From an uncultured Bacteroidota bacterium (lineage in GTDB: Bacteria; Bacteroidota; Bacteroidia; Flavobacteriales; Schleiferiaceae), in contig CAJXNI010000028.1 of assembly GCA_913057235.1 (NCBI GenBank), positions 1 through 32,739 on the forward strand: a stretch of DNA of 32,739 nucleotides, read 5' to 3'. Below are positions 17,544 to 26,420 of this stretch, piece by piece. Numbering within the stretch: position 1 is the first letter of the stretch; each line of letters opens with the position of its first letter. The notes under the pieces were generated by a model. It searched no databases and was not told the DNA's origin. It saw only the letters and a list, made by a program, of their open reading frames with translations. A program made the translations under genes and the position numbers.

Positions 17544-18265
17544 GGTTTGAAAATTTTAAAGGTCACCTGCGCTTTATTGGAACTTAAGCGGAGTAGATAG
17601 ATTCCAGCTGGTAAACCGGCCAAATCCATTTTAGCAGCGCCACCGCTGGCAAGCACTTCTTTGCATAGTATTTGTCCGCCCAAGGTTAGCAGATTTGCCT
17701 GCAAGCCCTTTTGGTTAGGTAAGTACTCTAGAAAAAGAGCATTGGCTCTAACGTAATACGCAATTGCTTTTAAGGTCTCTTTTAGCCACTGAAACGTTGG
17801 GCAAGGCCGCATTTAGGGCCGCCTGATGGCGGTATTCTCATTTCCAAACGGGCCTTGACGGCTGCTATCAGCCGGGCTGTACACCCAATAAATGGGCGTG
17901 CCAGATTGAAAGTAAAATTCATTCTGATCTATAAATGTGAAAATGTCTGACCAATTGTAGTTAGATACCCAATTATTAACCTGAGCGCAATTTGGCGCAT
18001 TACTACTGTAGGTAAAGGTCATAGCAGCCCAAACCTCTACCTGACTGGAATTGCTGGCGGCCCAATTTTGCAAACCGGGCGCTTTACTCTGGCAAATAGA
18101 GCAGTCTAAACCTTCAGACGCTATTAGTAGAGCTTTGCCGGTGCTAAGCACATTATATATACTGCGGCTTTGATCATTGCAATCGGTTTCTGTGCGATTA
18201 GCAACTTGGGCTTGCAAGGTTACCGTAAACCATGCTAAAGTCAACAGAGTGTATAATACCTTCAT
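17540..18265 (-). pseudogene. Broken secreted thioredoxin-like protein with T9SS tail
   Basis: From the ATG at 18265 the frame gives a signal peptide (about 1-20), then a domain with C55-S-I-C58, a CXXC motif in a thioredoxin-like setting, to residue 150. There a TAA (17815-17813) stops it. The same frame then resumes and ends in a clear T9SS sorting domain (GLPAGIYLLRLSS). Just after the stop, another frame reads AALNAALPNVSVAKRDLK, which looks more native than the in-frame MRPCPTFQWLKE. This suggests one base lost near 17820 and one gained in the A run near 17777, with no net shift. It could be a true pseudogene or paired sequencing errors. No function beyond a possible exported redox or binding role can be given. 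Confidence 0.7.
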
Positions 18266-18335
18266 TTTAAGGGATTTAAAAGTAAAGTTAACCTAAAAAA
18301 ATGAGGCGGTTTGTTCTACCCGTAGAAGTTCAGGT

Positions 18336-19382
18336 CTAGGCTCCTTGCACCTCTTTAACTCCGGCAAACTCATCGGCCCAATGAGCCAACAACTGCGCCC
18401 AGTCTTCACGATCATTCAAACAGGGAATGAGGGTAAACTCTTCACCACCATTTTCTAAAAAGAATTCTTTAGCCTCTTCGCCAATCTCTTCTAAGGTTTC
18501 CAAACAATCCGAAACAAAGGCCGGACATACTACGGCCAGTTTTTTGATCCCCTGCTGGGCATATTTTATGATGGTTTTATCGGTAAACGGAGTCAGCCAA
18601 GGATCAGGCCCTAGGCGGCTTTGAAAGCTGGTGCTAAATTTAGCCTGAGGCAGCTTCAAACGCTCAGCCACCAAGTCAGTGGTATGGGTGGTTTGATGGC
18701 GGTAACAGAAATGATGGGCCGGTGAATCTTTTTGGCAGCAGTTCTCATAGTTGAGACAATGGCTCTTAGTGATATCACCTTTACGAATGTGGCGCTCAGG
18801 AATGCCATGGTAGCTGAATAATAAATGGTCGTAATCTTCCGGTAATTCCTCGGCAATAGACCGGCTTAAAACCTCCAGGTAATGTGGATCTTGGTAAAAA
18901 GCTTCTTTAACAGTTAGCCTAAGGTTGGGAAATTTTTCTTCCACTACAGCCCGCGTTTTGGTCACTACCGTTTCATAACTGCTCATGGCATAATGCGGAT
19001 AAAGTGGTACAAGGAGCACATCCTGTAGTGCCGGGTTTTGCTCTTGCAAATCACGTAAAGCCTGCTCTATAGAGGGTTGGCCATAGCGCATGCCCAAACC
19101 AATGGGCACGCTTGTGTGCGCTTGCACCGCAGCCTGCAGGCGTTTACTAAGCACAATTAAAGGAGAACCCTCATCCCACCAAATGGAACTGTAAGCTTCA
19201 GCTGATTTTTTAGGGCGTGTGTTTAAAATAATGCCACGCACCAAAAAAGTGCGGAGCCACTTAGGCGCGTCAATCACCCGCTCGTCCATTAAAAATTCAT
19301 CTAAGTAAGGTCTCACCGCTTCTTTAGTGGGTGCTTCGGGTGAACCTAAGTTTACCATTAGCACCGCTTTCGTCTGTTTCAT
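18336..19382 (-). CDS. hemH: Ferrochelatase
   Basis: A 348-residue ferrochelatase, which inserts Fe2+ into protoporphyrin IX (or coproporphyrin) in the last part of haem synthesis. It opens with VLMVNLGSPEAPT, and carries the catalytic His192 in FSYHGIPERH and the conserved acidic segment SDCLETLEEIGEE near the C-terminus. A Cys-rich stretch (CLNYENCCQ, then CYRHQ) is present between them; in some bacteria such Cys residues relate to an iron-sulfur cluster, but I cannot confirm this here. It lies 22 nt downstream of the AraC-type regulator and is probably co-transcribed with it, divergent from the main hem operon. Confidence 0.93.
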   Translation of the reverse strand: MKQTKAVLMVNLGSPEAPTKEAVRPYLDEFLMDERVIDAPKWLRTFLVRGIILNTRPKKSAEAYSSIWWDEGSPLIVLSKRLQAAVQAHTSVPIGLGMRYGQPSIEQALRDLQEQNPALQDVLLVPLYPHYAMSSYETVVTKTRAVVEEKFPNLRLTVKEAFYQDPHYLEVLSRSIAEELPEDYDHLLFSYHGIPERHIRKGDITKSHCLNYENCCQKDSPAHHFCYRHQTTHTTDLVAERLKLPQAKFSTSFQSRLGPDPWLTPFTDKTIIKYAQQGIKKLAVVCPAFVSDCLETLEEIGEEAKEFFLENGGEEFTLIPCLNDREDWAQLLAHWADEFAGVKEVQGA

Positions 19383-19404
19383 TTGCTTCTGCGTCCGTTT
19401 TGAG

Positions 19405-20316
19405 TCAATTCACTTTTCCGGTTAAATATTTTTTAGGGGTCACCCCAAATTTCTTTTTAAAGGCAGCTATAAAATGACTGGGATTGGTGTAGCCTATTCG
19501 ATAGGCTGCATCGTTTACCTTAATATTGCCTTTGTCTAAAAATTGCCGGGCCGTATCCAAGCGGTAATCATTTAAAAACTGAAAAACGGTTTTACCGTAA
19601 ATATTCTTAAAGCCCTCTTTTAAACGATATTCATTAAGGCCTACCAGGCGAGAGAGTTCACGCAAAGTAGGGGGCGTAGACAAATTTTCCAGCAAAATTT
19701 TCTTGGCGTGCCGTATGCGCTCAACGTTTTCCTCGTCATTTAAGAACGGACATTGCTCAGTATCCGTTCCTTCTTCGCGGGTAAAATACAATGCCAACAC
19801 TTCCAAGGCTTTGGCCCTATTGAATAAATCAGCAGCCGGACCTTGTACCTGGGTGCTAAATAATTGGTTTAAAGCCACCATTAAAGCGGGGGTCAAAGCC
19901 CGATCTGTATAATACTTTTTATCAATATTATCTTTGTTTAAAAAAGCAATCTCCTCACTTTCTGCCACCAACAGTTGGTGCAGCTCTTCTACGGTGGCAT
20001 ACAGAAACATAATTTTAGACTGCGGCCTGATTTGAATATTGAGTGGCAGAGCCATCACTGGATTGTAGAATAACAAACTGTGCGACTCTTCCAGCTTTAA
20101 TTGATAATTGCCTTGGTTAAATAGAAATTCAGCTCCTCCCTCTACCCCAAAGTAAAATTGAATGAGGCTCTGATCAATTTTACGCTCTAGCTGCACCGGA
20201 TGATCGGCTTGGTTTTCTACCTGAACCATAAAAACACCCTCCCCAATTCGGGTATTTTGGATACTACTTTTTGAGGTATTTTTGTCCGATTCTGAAAAGC
20301 TAAAATCTATTTCCAT
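19405..20316 (-). CDS. AraC-family transcriptional regulator
   Basis: A 303-residue regulator. The C-terminal 100 residues are a double helix-turn-helix of the AraC/XylS type (LRELSRLVGLNEYRLKEGFK, then RIGYTNPSHFIAAFKKKFG). The N-terminal 190 residues are probably a cupin-like sensor. The arrangement resembles PchR-type regulators that respond to iron chelates, and its position between hemH and the divergent hem operon suggests it tunes haem or iron genes; this is inference. It overlaps no neighbour and is first in the hemH transcript. Palindromes in the shared upstream region are candidate binding sites. Confidence 0.85.
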   Translation of the reverse strand: MEIDFSFSESDKNTSKSSIQNTRIGEGVFMVQVENQADHPVQLERKIDQSLIQFYFGVEGGAEFLFNQGNYQLKLEESHSLLFYNPVMALPLNIQIRPQSKIMFLYATVEELHQLLVAESEEIAFLNKDNIDKKYYTDRALTPALMVALNQLFSTQVQGPAADLFNRAKALEVLALYFTREEGTDTEQCPFLNDEENVERIRHAKKILLENLSTPPTLRELSRLVGLNEYRLKEGFKNIYGKTVFQFLNDYRLDTARQFLDKGNIKVNDAAYRIGYTNPSHFIAAFKKKFGVTPKKYLTGKVN

Positions 20317-20342
20317 AATGGCTTTTTAGTAAAACATGATAT

Positions 20343-20366
20343 TTATCATTAATGATAATCCTTTGC
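20343..20366. promoter_or_regulatory. Fur-box-like palindrome between AraC regulator and hemA
   Basis: TTATCATTAATGATAA (20343-20358) is a perfect 16-bp palindrome. The overlapping 19-mer at 20348-20366 matches the classical Fur box at 14 of 19 positions by my hand alignment. It lies downstream of the predicted minus-strand transcript start, in the leader of the AraC-type gene. Fur or the AraC-type protein itself could bind. Confidence 0.45.
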
Positions 20367-20373
20367 TGTTCTT

Positions 20374-20389
20374 ACTTTGCGCAAAGTTA
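20374..20389 (-). promoter_or_regulatory. Candidate -7 element of AraC regulator/hemH transcript within a palindrome
   Basis: TAACTTTG on the minus strand (20389-20382) fits TAnnTTTG. It overlaps ACTTTGCGCAAAGT (20374-20387), a perfect 14-bp palindrome, so a near-copy of the same promoter element (TTACTTTG) points the other way on the plus strand. Confidence 0.4.
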
Positions 20390-20464
20390 ATTAGAAGCTT
20401 AAGTAGAACGACTCTAAATAGATTACTTCTTTCTTTTCGGATATAATTATTTCGTTTTGGGGCA

Positions 20465-20493
20465 TTGAGGGAGTTTGAACTGGGATATTTTTG
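20465..20493 (+). promoter_or_regulatory. hemA: Candidate promoter of the hem operon
   Basis: TTG (20465-20467), an 18-nt spacer and TATTTTTG (20486-20493), matching the Bacteroidetes consensus. It ends only 9 nt before the ATG at 20503, so the transcript would be almost leaderless if this promoter is used. Confidence 0.4.
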
Positions 20494-20502
20494 CGGCACA
20501 TT

Positions 20503-21750
20503 ATGAGAGATTTTAAAGAAAGTACATACACTAACTTCTTTTTAATTGGGATTGATCACGATTCAGCCCCGGTAGAAGTTAGGGAATGCTTTACCATGAA
20601 TGAAGAGCAAGTAAGTCATCTCACCCATGAGTACCTGCAAGAAGGTGGAGATGCTTTAATGGTTTTGGCTACTTGTAATCGCACGGAAGTGTACGCCTTT
20701 GGTGAGTGCCCGCGCAGCATTGTAAGTCTTTTCTGCAAACACACTGGCAACTCTAAAGAATTATTTGATCAGTATAAAAATATTAAGCAAAACACAGAAG
20801 CCATTGAGCATCTCTTTGCGGTAGGCGCAGGCTTAAAATCCAAAATTCTGGGTGATTTTGAAATAATTGGCCAAATCAAGAAGAGCTTTCGTTTTGCCAA
20901 AGACCTGGGTGCCACCAATGGTTTTCTGGAGCGTTTGGTAAACAGCACGGTTGAATGCTCTAAGCGTGTGAAAAATAAAACAGAGCTAAGCACAGGCGCT
21001 GCCTCCGTAGCCTTTGCGGCTGTTTTACAAGTGAAAGAGTATCTCAGACAAAATAGCCAACCTAAAGTGTTGTTGATAGGTATGGGCAAAATAGGGCAAA
21101 CTACCAGTGAAAACCTCATTAATCAAACAGGTATTCACGACATTACCCTAATCAACCGCACCGAAGAAAAAGCCGAAAGGTTGGCCAACCGCTTTCATGT
21201 AAAACACAAATCCATTGATCAATTAGAAGCAGAGTTGAACCAGGCAGATGTGGTGATTGTGGCCACTGGAGCCGATACTCCTACGGTGAGAGCTGAGCAT
21301 TTCACCTCTTCTAAAAACAGGTTGCTTTTAGACTTGAGTATGCCTAGAAACATTGAGCCCAAATTATACCAAGAACCAGGTTTTAAGGTAATTGATGTAG
21401 ATCAGCTTTCAGTGGTAGCCGAAGAAAGCATTCAAAAAAGGAGAGCCCAAATACCGGTAGCTCAAATTATAATTCAGGAAAAAATAGACGAGTTTTTGCT
21501 TTGGCTCGAAAGCCGAAAAGTAGCCCCTACTTTGCAAATGATGCGTCAAAAAATGGATGAGTGGAAAAGCCGCGAGCTGGAAAACGTAACTAAAAAATTT
21601 CCAGAGCTAAACCCTGATCAGGCCGAAGCCTTTGCCAGCCAGATTCTCAACCGCATTACCGGTCAGTTTGCCCGTAAACTTAAAAACGGTTCTGCTGATA
21701 TTCACGGAGACCTTCGTACCATTCACCATATCTTTGAGCTCAATAATTAA
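20503..21750 (+). CDS. hemA: Glutamyl-tRNA reductase
   Basis: A 415-residue enzyme of the C5 pathway: it reduces glutamyl-tRNA(Glu) with NADPH to glutamate-1-semialdehyde. Visible are FFLIGIDHDSAPVEVRE at the N-terminus, the catalytic Cys58 in LATCNRTEVYAF, LKSKILGDFEIIGQIK, the nucleotide-binding VLLIGMGKIGQ and a C-terminal helical dimerisation region. A TTG at 20491 would add four residues, but the ATG at 20503 matches the usual N-terminal length. It is the first gene of the hem operon, 6 nt before hemC; hemL, the next enzyme in the pathway, is the last gene of the same operon. Confidence 0.93.
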   Translation: MRDFKESTYTNFFLIGIDHDSAPVEVRECFTMNEEQVSHLTHEYLQEGGDALMVLATCNRTEVYAFGECPRSIVSLFCKHTGNSKELFDQYKNIKQNTEAIEHLFAVGAGLKSKILGDFEIIGQIKKSFRFAKDLGATNGFLERLVNSTVECSKRVKNKTELSTGAASVAFAAVLQVKEYLRQNSQPKVLLIGMGKIGQTTSENLINQTGIHDITLINRTEEKAERLANRFHVKHKSIDQLEAELNQADVVIVATGADTPTVRAEHFTSSKNRLLLDLSMPRNIEPKLYQEPGFKVIDVDQLSVVAEESIQKRRAQIPVAQIIIQEKIDEFLLWLESRKVAPTLQMMRQKMDEWKSRELENVTKKFPELNPDQAEAFASQILNRITGQFARKLKNGSADIHGDLRTIHHIFELNN

Positions 21751-21756
21751 GTAGCA

Positions 21757-22677
21757 TTGAGCACCCCACTTTTAAGAATTGGAACGCGAGACAGCAAGTT
21801 GGCGCTATGGCAAGCTTTGCAGGTTCAAAAGAAACTGGAAAATCTTGGTTTGGCCACACAGTTGGTTCCGGTAAAATCACCCGGTGATTTAGACCTGAGT
21901 ACGCCTCTGCATCAATTTGGCACTACCGGCATTTTCACCAAGATGTTAGACGTTGCTTTGGAGGAACACCAAGTGGACTTAGCTGTGCATTCATTAAAAG
22001 ATTACCCCACTAACATCCCGCAGGGTTTGCATCTGGCCGCAGTATTACCCCGTGGCGCTTATCGCGATGTTTTAATTCCCAAGTCAGACGCGGCCTTTCT
22101 AGAAGAAGACGGGGCCGAAGCCATGATCGCCACCGGATCCATCCGCAGAATAGCGCAATGGAAAAACCGCTACCCCAACCACCAAACTACCAACTTGCGT
22201 GGCAACGTACAAACGCGCTTACGCAAATTAGATGAGAGTAATTGGCAGGGCGCCATTTTTGCCAAAGCCGGTTTAGAGCGTATAGGCTTGCTGCCCGAAA
22301 ACTATGTAGAACTAGATTGGATGATTCCTGCCCCAGCGCAAGGTATTGTTGGCATCACCTGCCGTGCGACTGATCAGGAGATGGTGCACAACTTAGCCCA
22401 AATCAATGATGCCACTGCTTTTTTACAAGCCAAAATAGAACGCGACTTTCTCAATGAAGTAGAGGGTGGCTGTTCTGCTCCGGTGGGTGCTTTAACACAA
22501 CTTTCTAAAAACAACATTTTGCTTAAAGCAGGTGTTTTTGCTTTAGATGGAAGTAGTGCTATAATTAGTGAAAAAGAGGCTCCAATAAAGGAGGCCCAAA
22601 ATTTGGGCCGAATTACAGCGCAGGACGTACTTAAAAACGGAGGCGCAAAAATTATGGAAAGCATTGCCAATGACTGA
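21757..22677 (+). CDS. hemC: Porphobilinogen deaminase (hydroxymethylbilane synthase)
   Basis: A 306-residue enzyme that polymerises four porphobilinogens into hydroxymethylbilane. RIGTRDSKLALWQA is at the N-terminus, DLAVHSLKDYPT carries the catalytic Asp, ATGSIRR follows, and the dipyrromethane cofactor Cys is C239 in EGGCSAPVGA. The start is a TTG at 21757, just 6 nt after the hemA stop. No ATG is available, since the frame is closed by the hemA stop codon itself. This supports translational coupling. The 3' end overlaps hemD by 8 nt. Confidence 0.93.
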   Translation: MSTPLLRIGTRDSKLALWQALQVQKKLENLGLATQLVPVKSPGDLDLSTPLHQFGTTGIFTKMLDVALEEHQVDLAVHSLKDYPTNIPQGLHLAAVLPRGAYRDVLIPKSDAAFLEEDGAEAMIATGSIRRIAQWKNRYPNHQTTNLRGNVQTRLRKLDESNWQGAIFAKAGLERIGLLPENYVELDWMIPAPAQGIVGITCRATDQEMVHNLAQINDATAFLQAKIERDFLNEVEGGCSAPVGALTQLSKNNILLKAGVFALDGSSAIISEKEAPIKEAQNLGRITAQDVLKNGGAKIMESIAND

Positions 22678-23383
22678 AGAACAGAAACCCCTGATTTTTT
22701 CTACACGCAGTCTGGAAAAAGAGCTCAAGGCCAAACTGTTAGAAGCCGGATTTGGCTATGAAGAAAAAGACTTCATAAAAGTATCGCATGACTATGAGAT
22801 AGATACCTTTAAACTAGGTATAAACAACCCAAACAGTCAAGCGCGAATTTTCACCAGTAAAAATTCAGTAATTAGTCTTCGCAGTTATTTGGCAGATTAC
22901 CCCACAACACTCAGCCCTAAAAAAGTTTTTACCGTTGGCATTAAAGCCACGGAAATGCTCAAAAACCTAGGCCTTGAAACTTCGGCAAGAGCCACTAACG
23001 CCATTAGTTTGGCGCAGATTATTGCCCGCAACGCAGATGTAGAAGAAGTAGATTTCTTTTGTGGCGACCAGTCACTGGATGACTTGCCCGAGTACCTGGA
23101 AAGCAAAAAAATAAAGGTGAACCGCTACGTGGTGTACCACACTCAGCTAGTGCAGGAGCAGGTGCCCACTGAAGCAATAAACGGACTGATTTTTTTGTCG
23201 CCTACCGCGGTTTTTTCCTTTTTTAAAAAAAACAAAATTGATGTGAATGTGCCCGCCTTTTGCATTGGTGCTACCACGGCAGAAGCGGTTCGTTTACGTT
23301 GCGACAATCCGCGGATTTTAGCCAGTGAGCCTTCTAAAGAATCGGTGGTTGAAAAAGTGATAGAATATTTTAAAAACAAGTAA
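22670..23383 (+). CDS. hemD: Uroporphyrinogen-III synthase
   Basis: A 237-residue protein that closes and inverts ring D of hydroxymethylbilane to give uroporphyrinogen III. Sequence conservation in this family is low, but FTSKNSV in the first half and GLIFLSPTAVFSFFKKN in the second are typical, and position between hemC and hemE settles the call. I chose the ATG at 22670; a TTG at 22664 would add two residues. It overlaps the end of hemC by 8 nt. There are 42 nt to the chosen hemE start. Confidence 0.88.
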   Translation: MTEEQKPLIFSTRSLEKELKAKLLEAGFGYEEKDFIKVSHDYEIDTFKLGINNPNSQARIFTSKNSVISLRSYLADYPTTLSPKKVFTVGIKATEMLKNLGLETSARATNAISLAQIIARNADVEEVDFFCGDQSLDDLPEYLESKKIKVNRYVVYHTQLVQEQVPTEAINGLIFLSPTAVFSFFKKNKIDVNVPAFCIGATTAEAVRLRCDNPRILASEPSKESVVEKVIEYFKNK

Positions 23384-23425
23384 ATCAGCAGGGGCTCAAG
23401 GCCGATGCATCAAGTACCCAATACC

Positions 23426-24454
23426 ATGAGTGAACCAAAGAACGATTTATTCCTGCGCGCACTGCGTGGAGAAAAAGTAGAACGTCCACCCGTTTGGATG
23501 ATGCGTCAGGCCGGGCGATACCTTCCAGACTTCATGAAGTTGAAGGAAAAGTACAGCTTTTTTGAGCGGGCCGAAACGCCTGAGCTAGCCACTGAAATTA
23601 CCGTAATGCCCGTACACCAGGTGGGGGTAGATGCCGCCATTCTTTTCTCCGATATTTTAGTGATACCCAATGCTTTAGAGGTTCCAGTGCAAATGGTACC
23701 CGGAACTGGGCCAGTCATTGAAAACCCCATACGCACTATGGGCCAAGTGCAACAGCTGCCAGACATAGATGTAAAAGATCGCTTGCACTATGTTTTTGAG
23801 GCCATTGAACAAACCAATCAGGCGCTAGAGCAAGTAGTACCGCTTATTGGTTTTGCCGGTTCACCCTGGACCGTATTTTGTTACATGGTAGAAGGGCGCG
23901 GCAGCAAAACCTTTGACAAGGCTAAAGAATTTTGCTACACCCAGCCCGAAGCCGCCCATTTATTGTTGCAAAAAATCACCAATACCACCATCGCCTATTT
24001 GCAGGAAAAAGCGGCCCGCGGTTGTCACGCTTTACAAATTTTTGACAGCTGGGGTGGCCTACTCGCCCCCATGGACTACGAGCATTTTTCACTAAAATAT
24101 ATTCGGGAAATTGTAGACGCATTGCATAAAACCACCCCGGTAATTGTGTTTGCCAAAGGTTGTTGGTTTGCCTTGGAGCAAATGGCGCAGATGCCTGTTT
24201 CAGCCTTAGGCGTAGATTGGACTATCACTCCCCAAATGGCGCGAGAGTTTACCAAGTTCAATGCCACCCTACAAGGTAATTTTGATCCGGCACGCTTACT
24301 GAGTCCAATCTCAGAAATAGAAAAACTTACGCGCCAAATGATTGATGATTTTGGCACCTATAAATACATTGCCAATTTGGGCCATGGCATTTTACCCAAC
24401 ATTCCGGTAGACCATGCCAAGGCCTTTGTAAACACGGTAAAGTCCTACAGCTAA
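23426..24454 (+). CDS. hemE: Uroporphyrinogen decarboxylase
   Basis: A 342-residue enzyme that removes four carboxyl groups from uroporphyrinogen III to give coproporphyrinogen III. Motifs seen are [17 protein letters not shown] near the N-terminus, [11 protein letters not shown] with the catalytic Asp, [16 protein letters not shown], and [12 protein letters not shown] at the C-terminus. An upstream in-frame ATG at 23405 would add seven residues; the ATG at 23426 ([16 protein letters not shown]) fits the usual family N-terminus better. It is followed by hemF after a single nucleotide. Confidence 0.93.
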   Translation: MSEPKNDLFLRALRGEKVERPPVWMMRQAGRYLPDFMKLKEKYSFFERAETPELATEITVMPVHQVGVDAAILFSDILVIPNALEVPVQMVPGTGPVIENPIRTMGQVQQLPDIDVKDRLHYVFEAIEQTNQALEQVVPLIGFAGSPWTVFCYMVEGRGSKTFDKAKEFCYTQPEAAHLLLQKITNTTIAYLQEKAARGCHALQIFDSWGGLLAPMDYEHFSLKYIREIVDALHKTTPVIVFAKGCWFALEQMAQMPVSALGVDWTITPQMAREFTKFNATLQGNFDPARLLSPISEIEKLTRQMIDDFGTYKYIANLGHGILPNIPVDHAKAFVNTVKSYS

Positions 24455-24455
24455 A

Positions 24456-25370
24456 ATGAGTCAAACCAAAGAAGCATTCACACAATTTATACGTGATTTA
24501 CAAGATCAGATTTGTAGGGCTTTAGAAGACCTAGACGGGCGGGCGCGCTTTAAAGAAGATTTTTGGGAACGCCCAGGAGGCGGAGGCGGCCGTTCCAGAG
24601 TAATGGAAAAAGGCCAAATATTTGAAAAGGGTGGTGTAAGCACCTCAACCGTTCATGGTAAAATGCCTGAAGCCCTTAAAAAAAACATGAATACCAAAGG
24701 TGAAGATTTTTTTGCCTGCGGTATCTCTTTAGTCATACACCCTAATAATCCTTTTGTACCCACGGTGCACGCCAATTACCGCTACTTTGAAATGTACAAT
24801 GCCCAGGGCCAAAAAATAGACGGCTGGTTTGGCGGTGGCACAGACCTTACCCCCTACTACCTTTTTGAAGAAGATGCCCGCCACTTTCACCAAACCCAAA
24901 AACAGGCGGCTGATGCTCATGGCCCGGAACTCTACCCAAGATTTAAAAAGAAGTGTGACGAATATTTTTGGAACCACCACCGTGCAGAAGCGCGCGGCAT
25001 AGGCGGTACCTTCTTTGACTACCTCAAGCCTGATGAGCAACACAGCCTGCAAGACTGGCAAAACTTCACCCAAGATATGGGGCGCTCTTTTTTACCCGGC
25101 TATGTGCCGATAGTGGAAAGAAGAAAAGATTTACCCTACAGTGATCAGCACCGCTATTGGCAGGAATTGCGCAGAGGCCGCTATGTTGAATTTAACCTGG
25201 TGCATGACCGCGGCACCCTCTTCGGGCTTAAGACCCAAGGCCGCACCGAAAGTATTTTAATGAGCCTGCCACCCAGGGTGCGCTGGGACTACAACCCCCA
25301 AACCGAAGCCGGAACGGAAGAAGCACGTCTTCTGGAAGTGCTTAAAAATCCCAAAAGCTGGATTGATTAA
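24456..25370 (+). CDS. hemF: Oxygen-dependent coproporphyrinogen III oxidase
   Basis: A 304-residue aerobic enzyme that oxidatively decarboxylates coproporphyrinogen III to protoporphyrinogen IX. The family signatures are complete: NPFVPTVHANYRYFEM, DGWFGGGTDLTPYY, HRAEARGIGGTFFDYL, and RGRYVEFNLVHDRGTLFGL near the C-terminus. The choice of the O2-dependent form over HemN indicates haem synthesis in an aerobic setting, as expected for a surface-ocean organism. It starts 1 nt after the hemE stop and ends 14 nt before hemB. Confidence 0.95.
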   Translation: MSQTKEAFTQFIRDLQDQICRALEDLDGRARFKEDFWERPGGGGGRSRVMEKGQIFEKGGVSTSTVHGKMPEALKKNMNTKGEDFFACGISLVIHPNNPFVPTVHANYRYFEMYNAQGQKIDGWFGGGTDLTPYYLFEEDARHFHQTQKQAADAHGPELYPRFKKKCDEYFWNHHRAEARGIGGTFFDYLKPDEQHSLQDWQNFTQDMGRSFLPGYVPIVERRKDLPYSDQHRYWQELRRGRYVEFNLVHDRGTLFGLKTQGRTESILMSLPPRVRWDYNPQTEAGTEEARLLEVLKNPKSWID

Positions 25371-25384
25371 AAAAGTGTACAATT

Positions 25385-26374
25385 ATGCTACAACGCCCTA
25401 GAAGACTACGGCAAAGTGCCGCTTTGCGCCTAATGAGCGCAGAAACCCATTTGCAAGCCAGTGACTTTATGGCTCCGCTTTTTTGCATAGAAGGTGAGAA
25501 TATCAAAAGTGAAATTAGCTCCATGCCTGGCTATTTCCGCTACAGCCTGGATTTACTTTTAAAGGAAATTGAAGAGCTAACCGCTTTAGGCTGCCAGGCC
25601 TTTCTGCTTTTTGTTAAGGTAGAAGAATCGCTGAAAGACAATACCGGCAAAGAGGCGCTAAATCCGCATGGCCTCATGCAACAAGCCACCCGAGCTATTA
25701 AAGAAGCCTTTCCAAATATTTGCCTCATGACCGATGTGGCCATGGACCCCTACTCCAGCTTTGGTCATGACGGTGTGGTGTATCAAGGTAAAATTGATAA
25801 TGACGCCACCCTCGAAATTCTTACCGAAATGGCTATTAGTCATGCCCAGGCGGGGGCCGATTTTGTAGCCCCCAGCGATATGATGGATGGCCGCGTAGAA
25901 GCCATTCGCATTGCCCTGGATACAGCCGGTTTTCAAGATGTAGGCATCATGAGTTACAGCGCCAAGTATGCTTCTTGCTTTTACGGTCCCTTTCGGGATG
26001 CTTTAGACTCAGCTCCTGCCGATAGTGATCAAGCGCCCCGCGATAAGAAAACCTACCAAATGAATCCGGCCAACGCTAAAGAAGCCCTGCGTGAAGCGCA
26101 ATTAGACTTGAATGAAGGAGCCGACATTCTAATGGTAAAACCGGCCATGGCCTATTTAGACATTATTAAGAGTATTAAAGAAATTTCCACTGTTCCTGTA
26201 AGCGCCTACCACGTAAGCGGTGAATACGCCATGATAAAAGCAGCCGCGGCCAATGGCTGGCTCAATGAGCAAGAAGCCATGCTGGAAAGCCTTACCGCAC
26301 TCAAGCGCGCAGGTGCCGACCTCATTGCCACCTATTTTGTGAAACAGATTTTGCAACACTTAAAACAGACTTGA
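25385..26374 (+). CDS. hemB: Porphobilinogen synthase (delta-aminolevulinic acid dehydratase)
   Basis: A 329-residue enzyme that condenses two aminolevulinate molecules into porphobilinogen. The active-site lysines are K194 (SYSAKYAS) and K252 (MVKPAMAYLD, Schiff base). The metal switch region reads DVAMDPYSSFGHDG, with Asp where Zn-dependent enzymes have Cys; this marks the Mg-type, Zn-independent form. It sits in the hem operon, 14 nt after hemF and 46 nt before hemL. Confidence 0.94.
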   Translation: MLQRPRRLRQSAALRLMSAETHLQASDFMAPLFCIEGENIKSEISSMPGYFRYSLDLLLKEIEELTALGCQAFLLFVKVEESLKDNTGKEALNPHGLMQQATRAIKEAFPNICLMTDVAMDPYSSFGHDGVVYQGKIDNDATLEILTEMAISHAQAGADFVAPSDMMDGRVEAIRIALDTAGFQDVGIMSYSAKYASCFYGPFRDALDSAPADSDQAPRDKKTYQMNPANAKEALREAQLDLNEGADILMVKPAMAYLDIIKSIKEISTVPVSAYHVSGEYAMIKAAAANGWLNEQEAMLESLTALKRAGADLIATYFVKQILQHLKQT

Positions 26375-26420
26375 TTAATCGGCTCAAAAAAATTGTAGAA
26401 ATGGTAAAAACGTAGATCGT

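Noticed and set aside
18300-18335. Terminator after hemH on the minus strand
   Set aside because: TTCTAC-CC-GTAGAA is an inverted repeat, but its 2-nt loop is too tight and the T run begins about 12 nt later, so it is not a convincing intrinsic terminator.
23405-23425. Seven extra N-terminal residues for hemE
   Set aside because: The ATG at 23426 gives the usual N-terminus of the family; the upstream ATG adds residues without resemblance to it.
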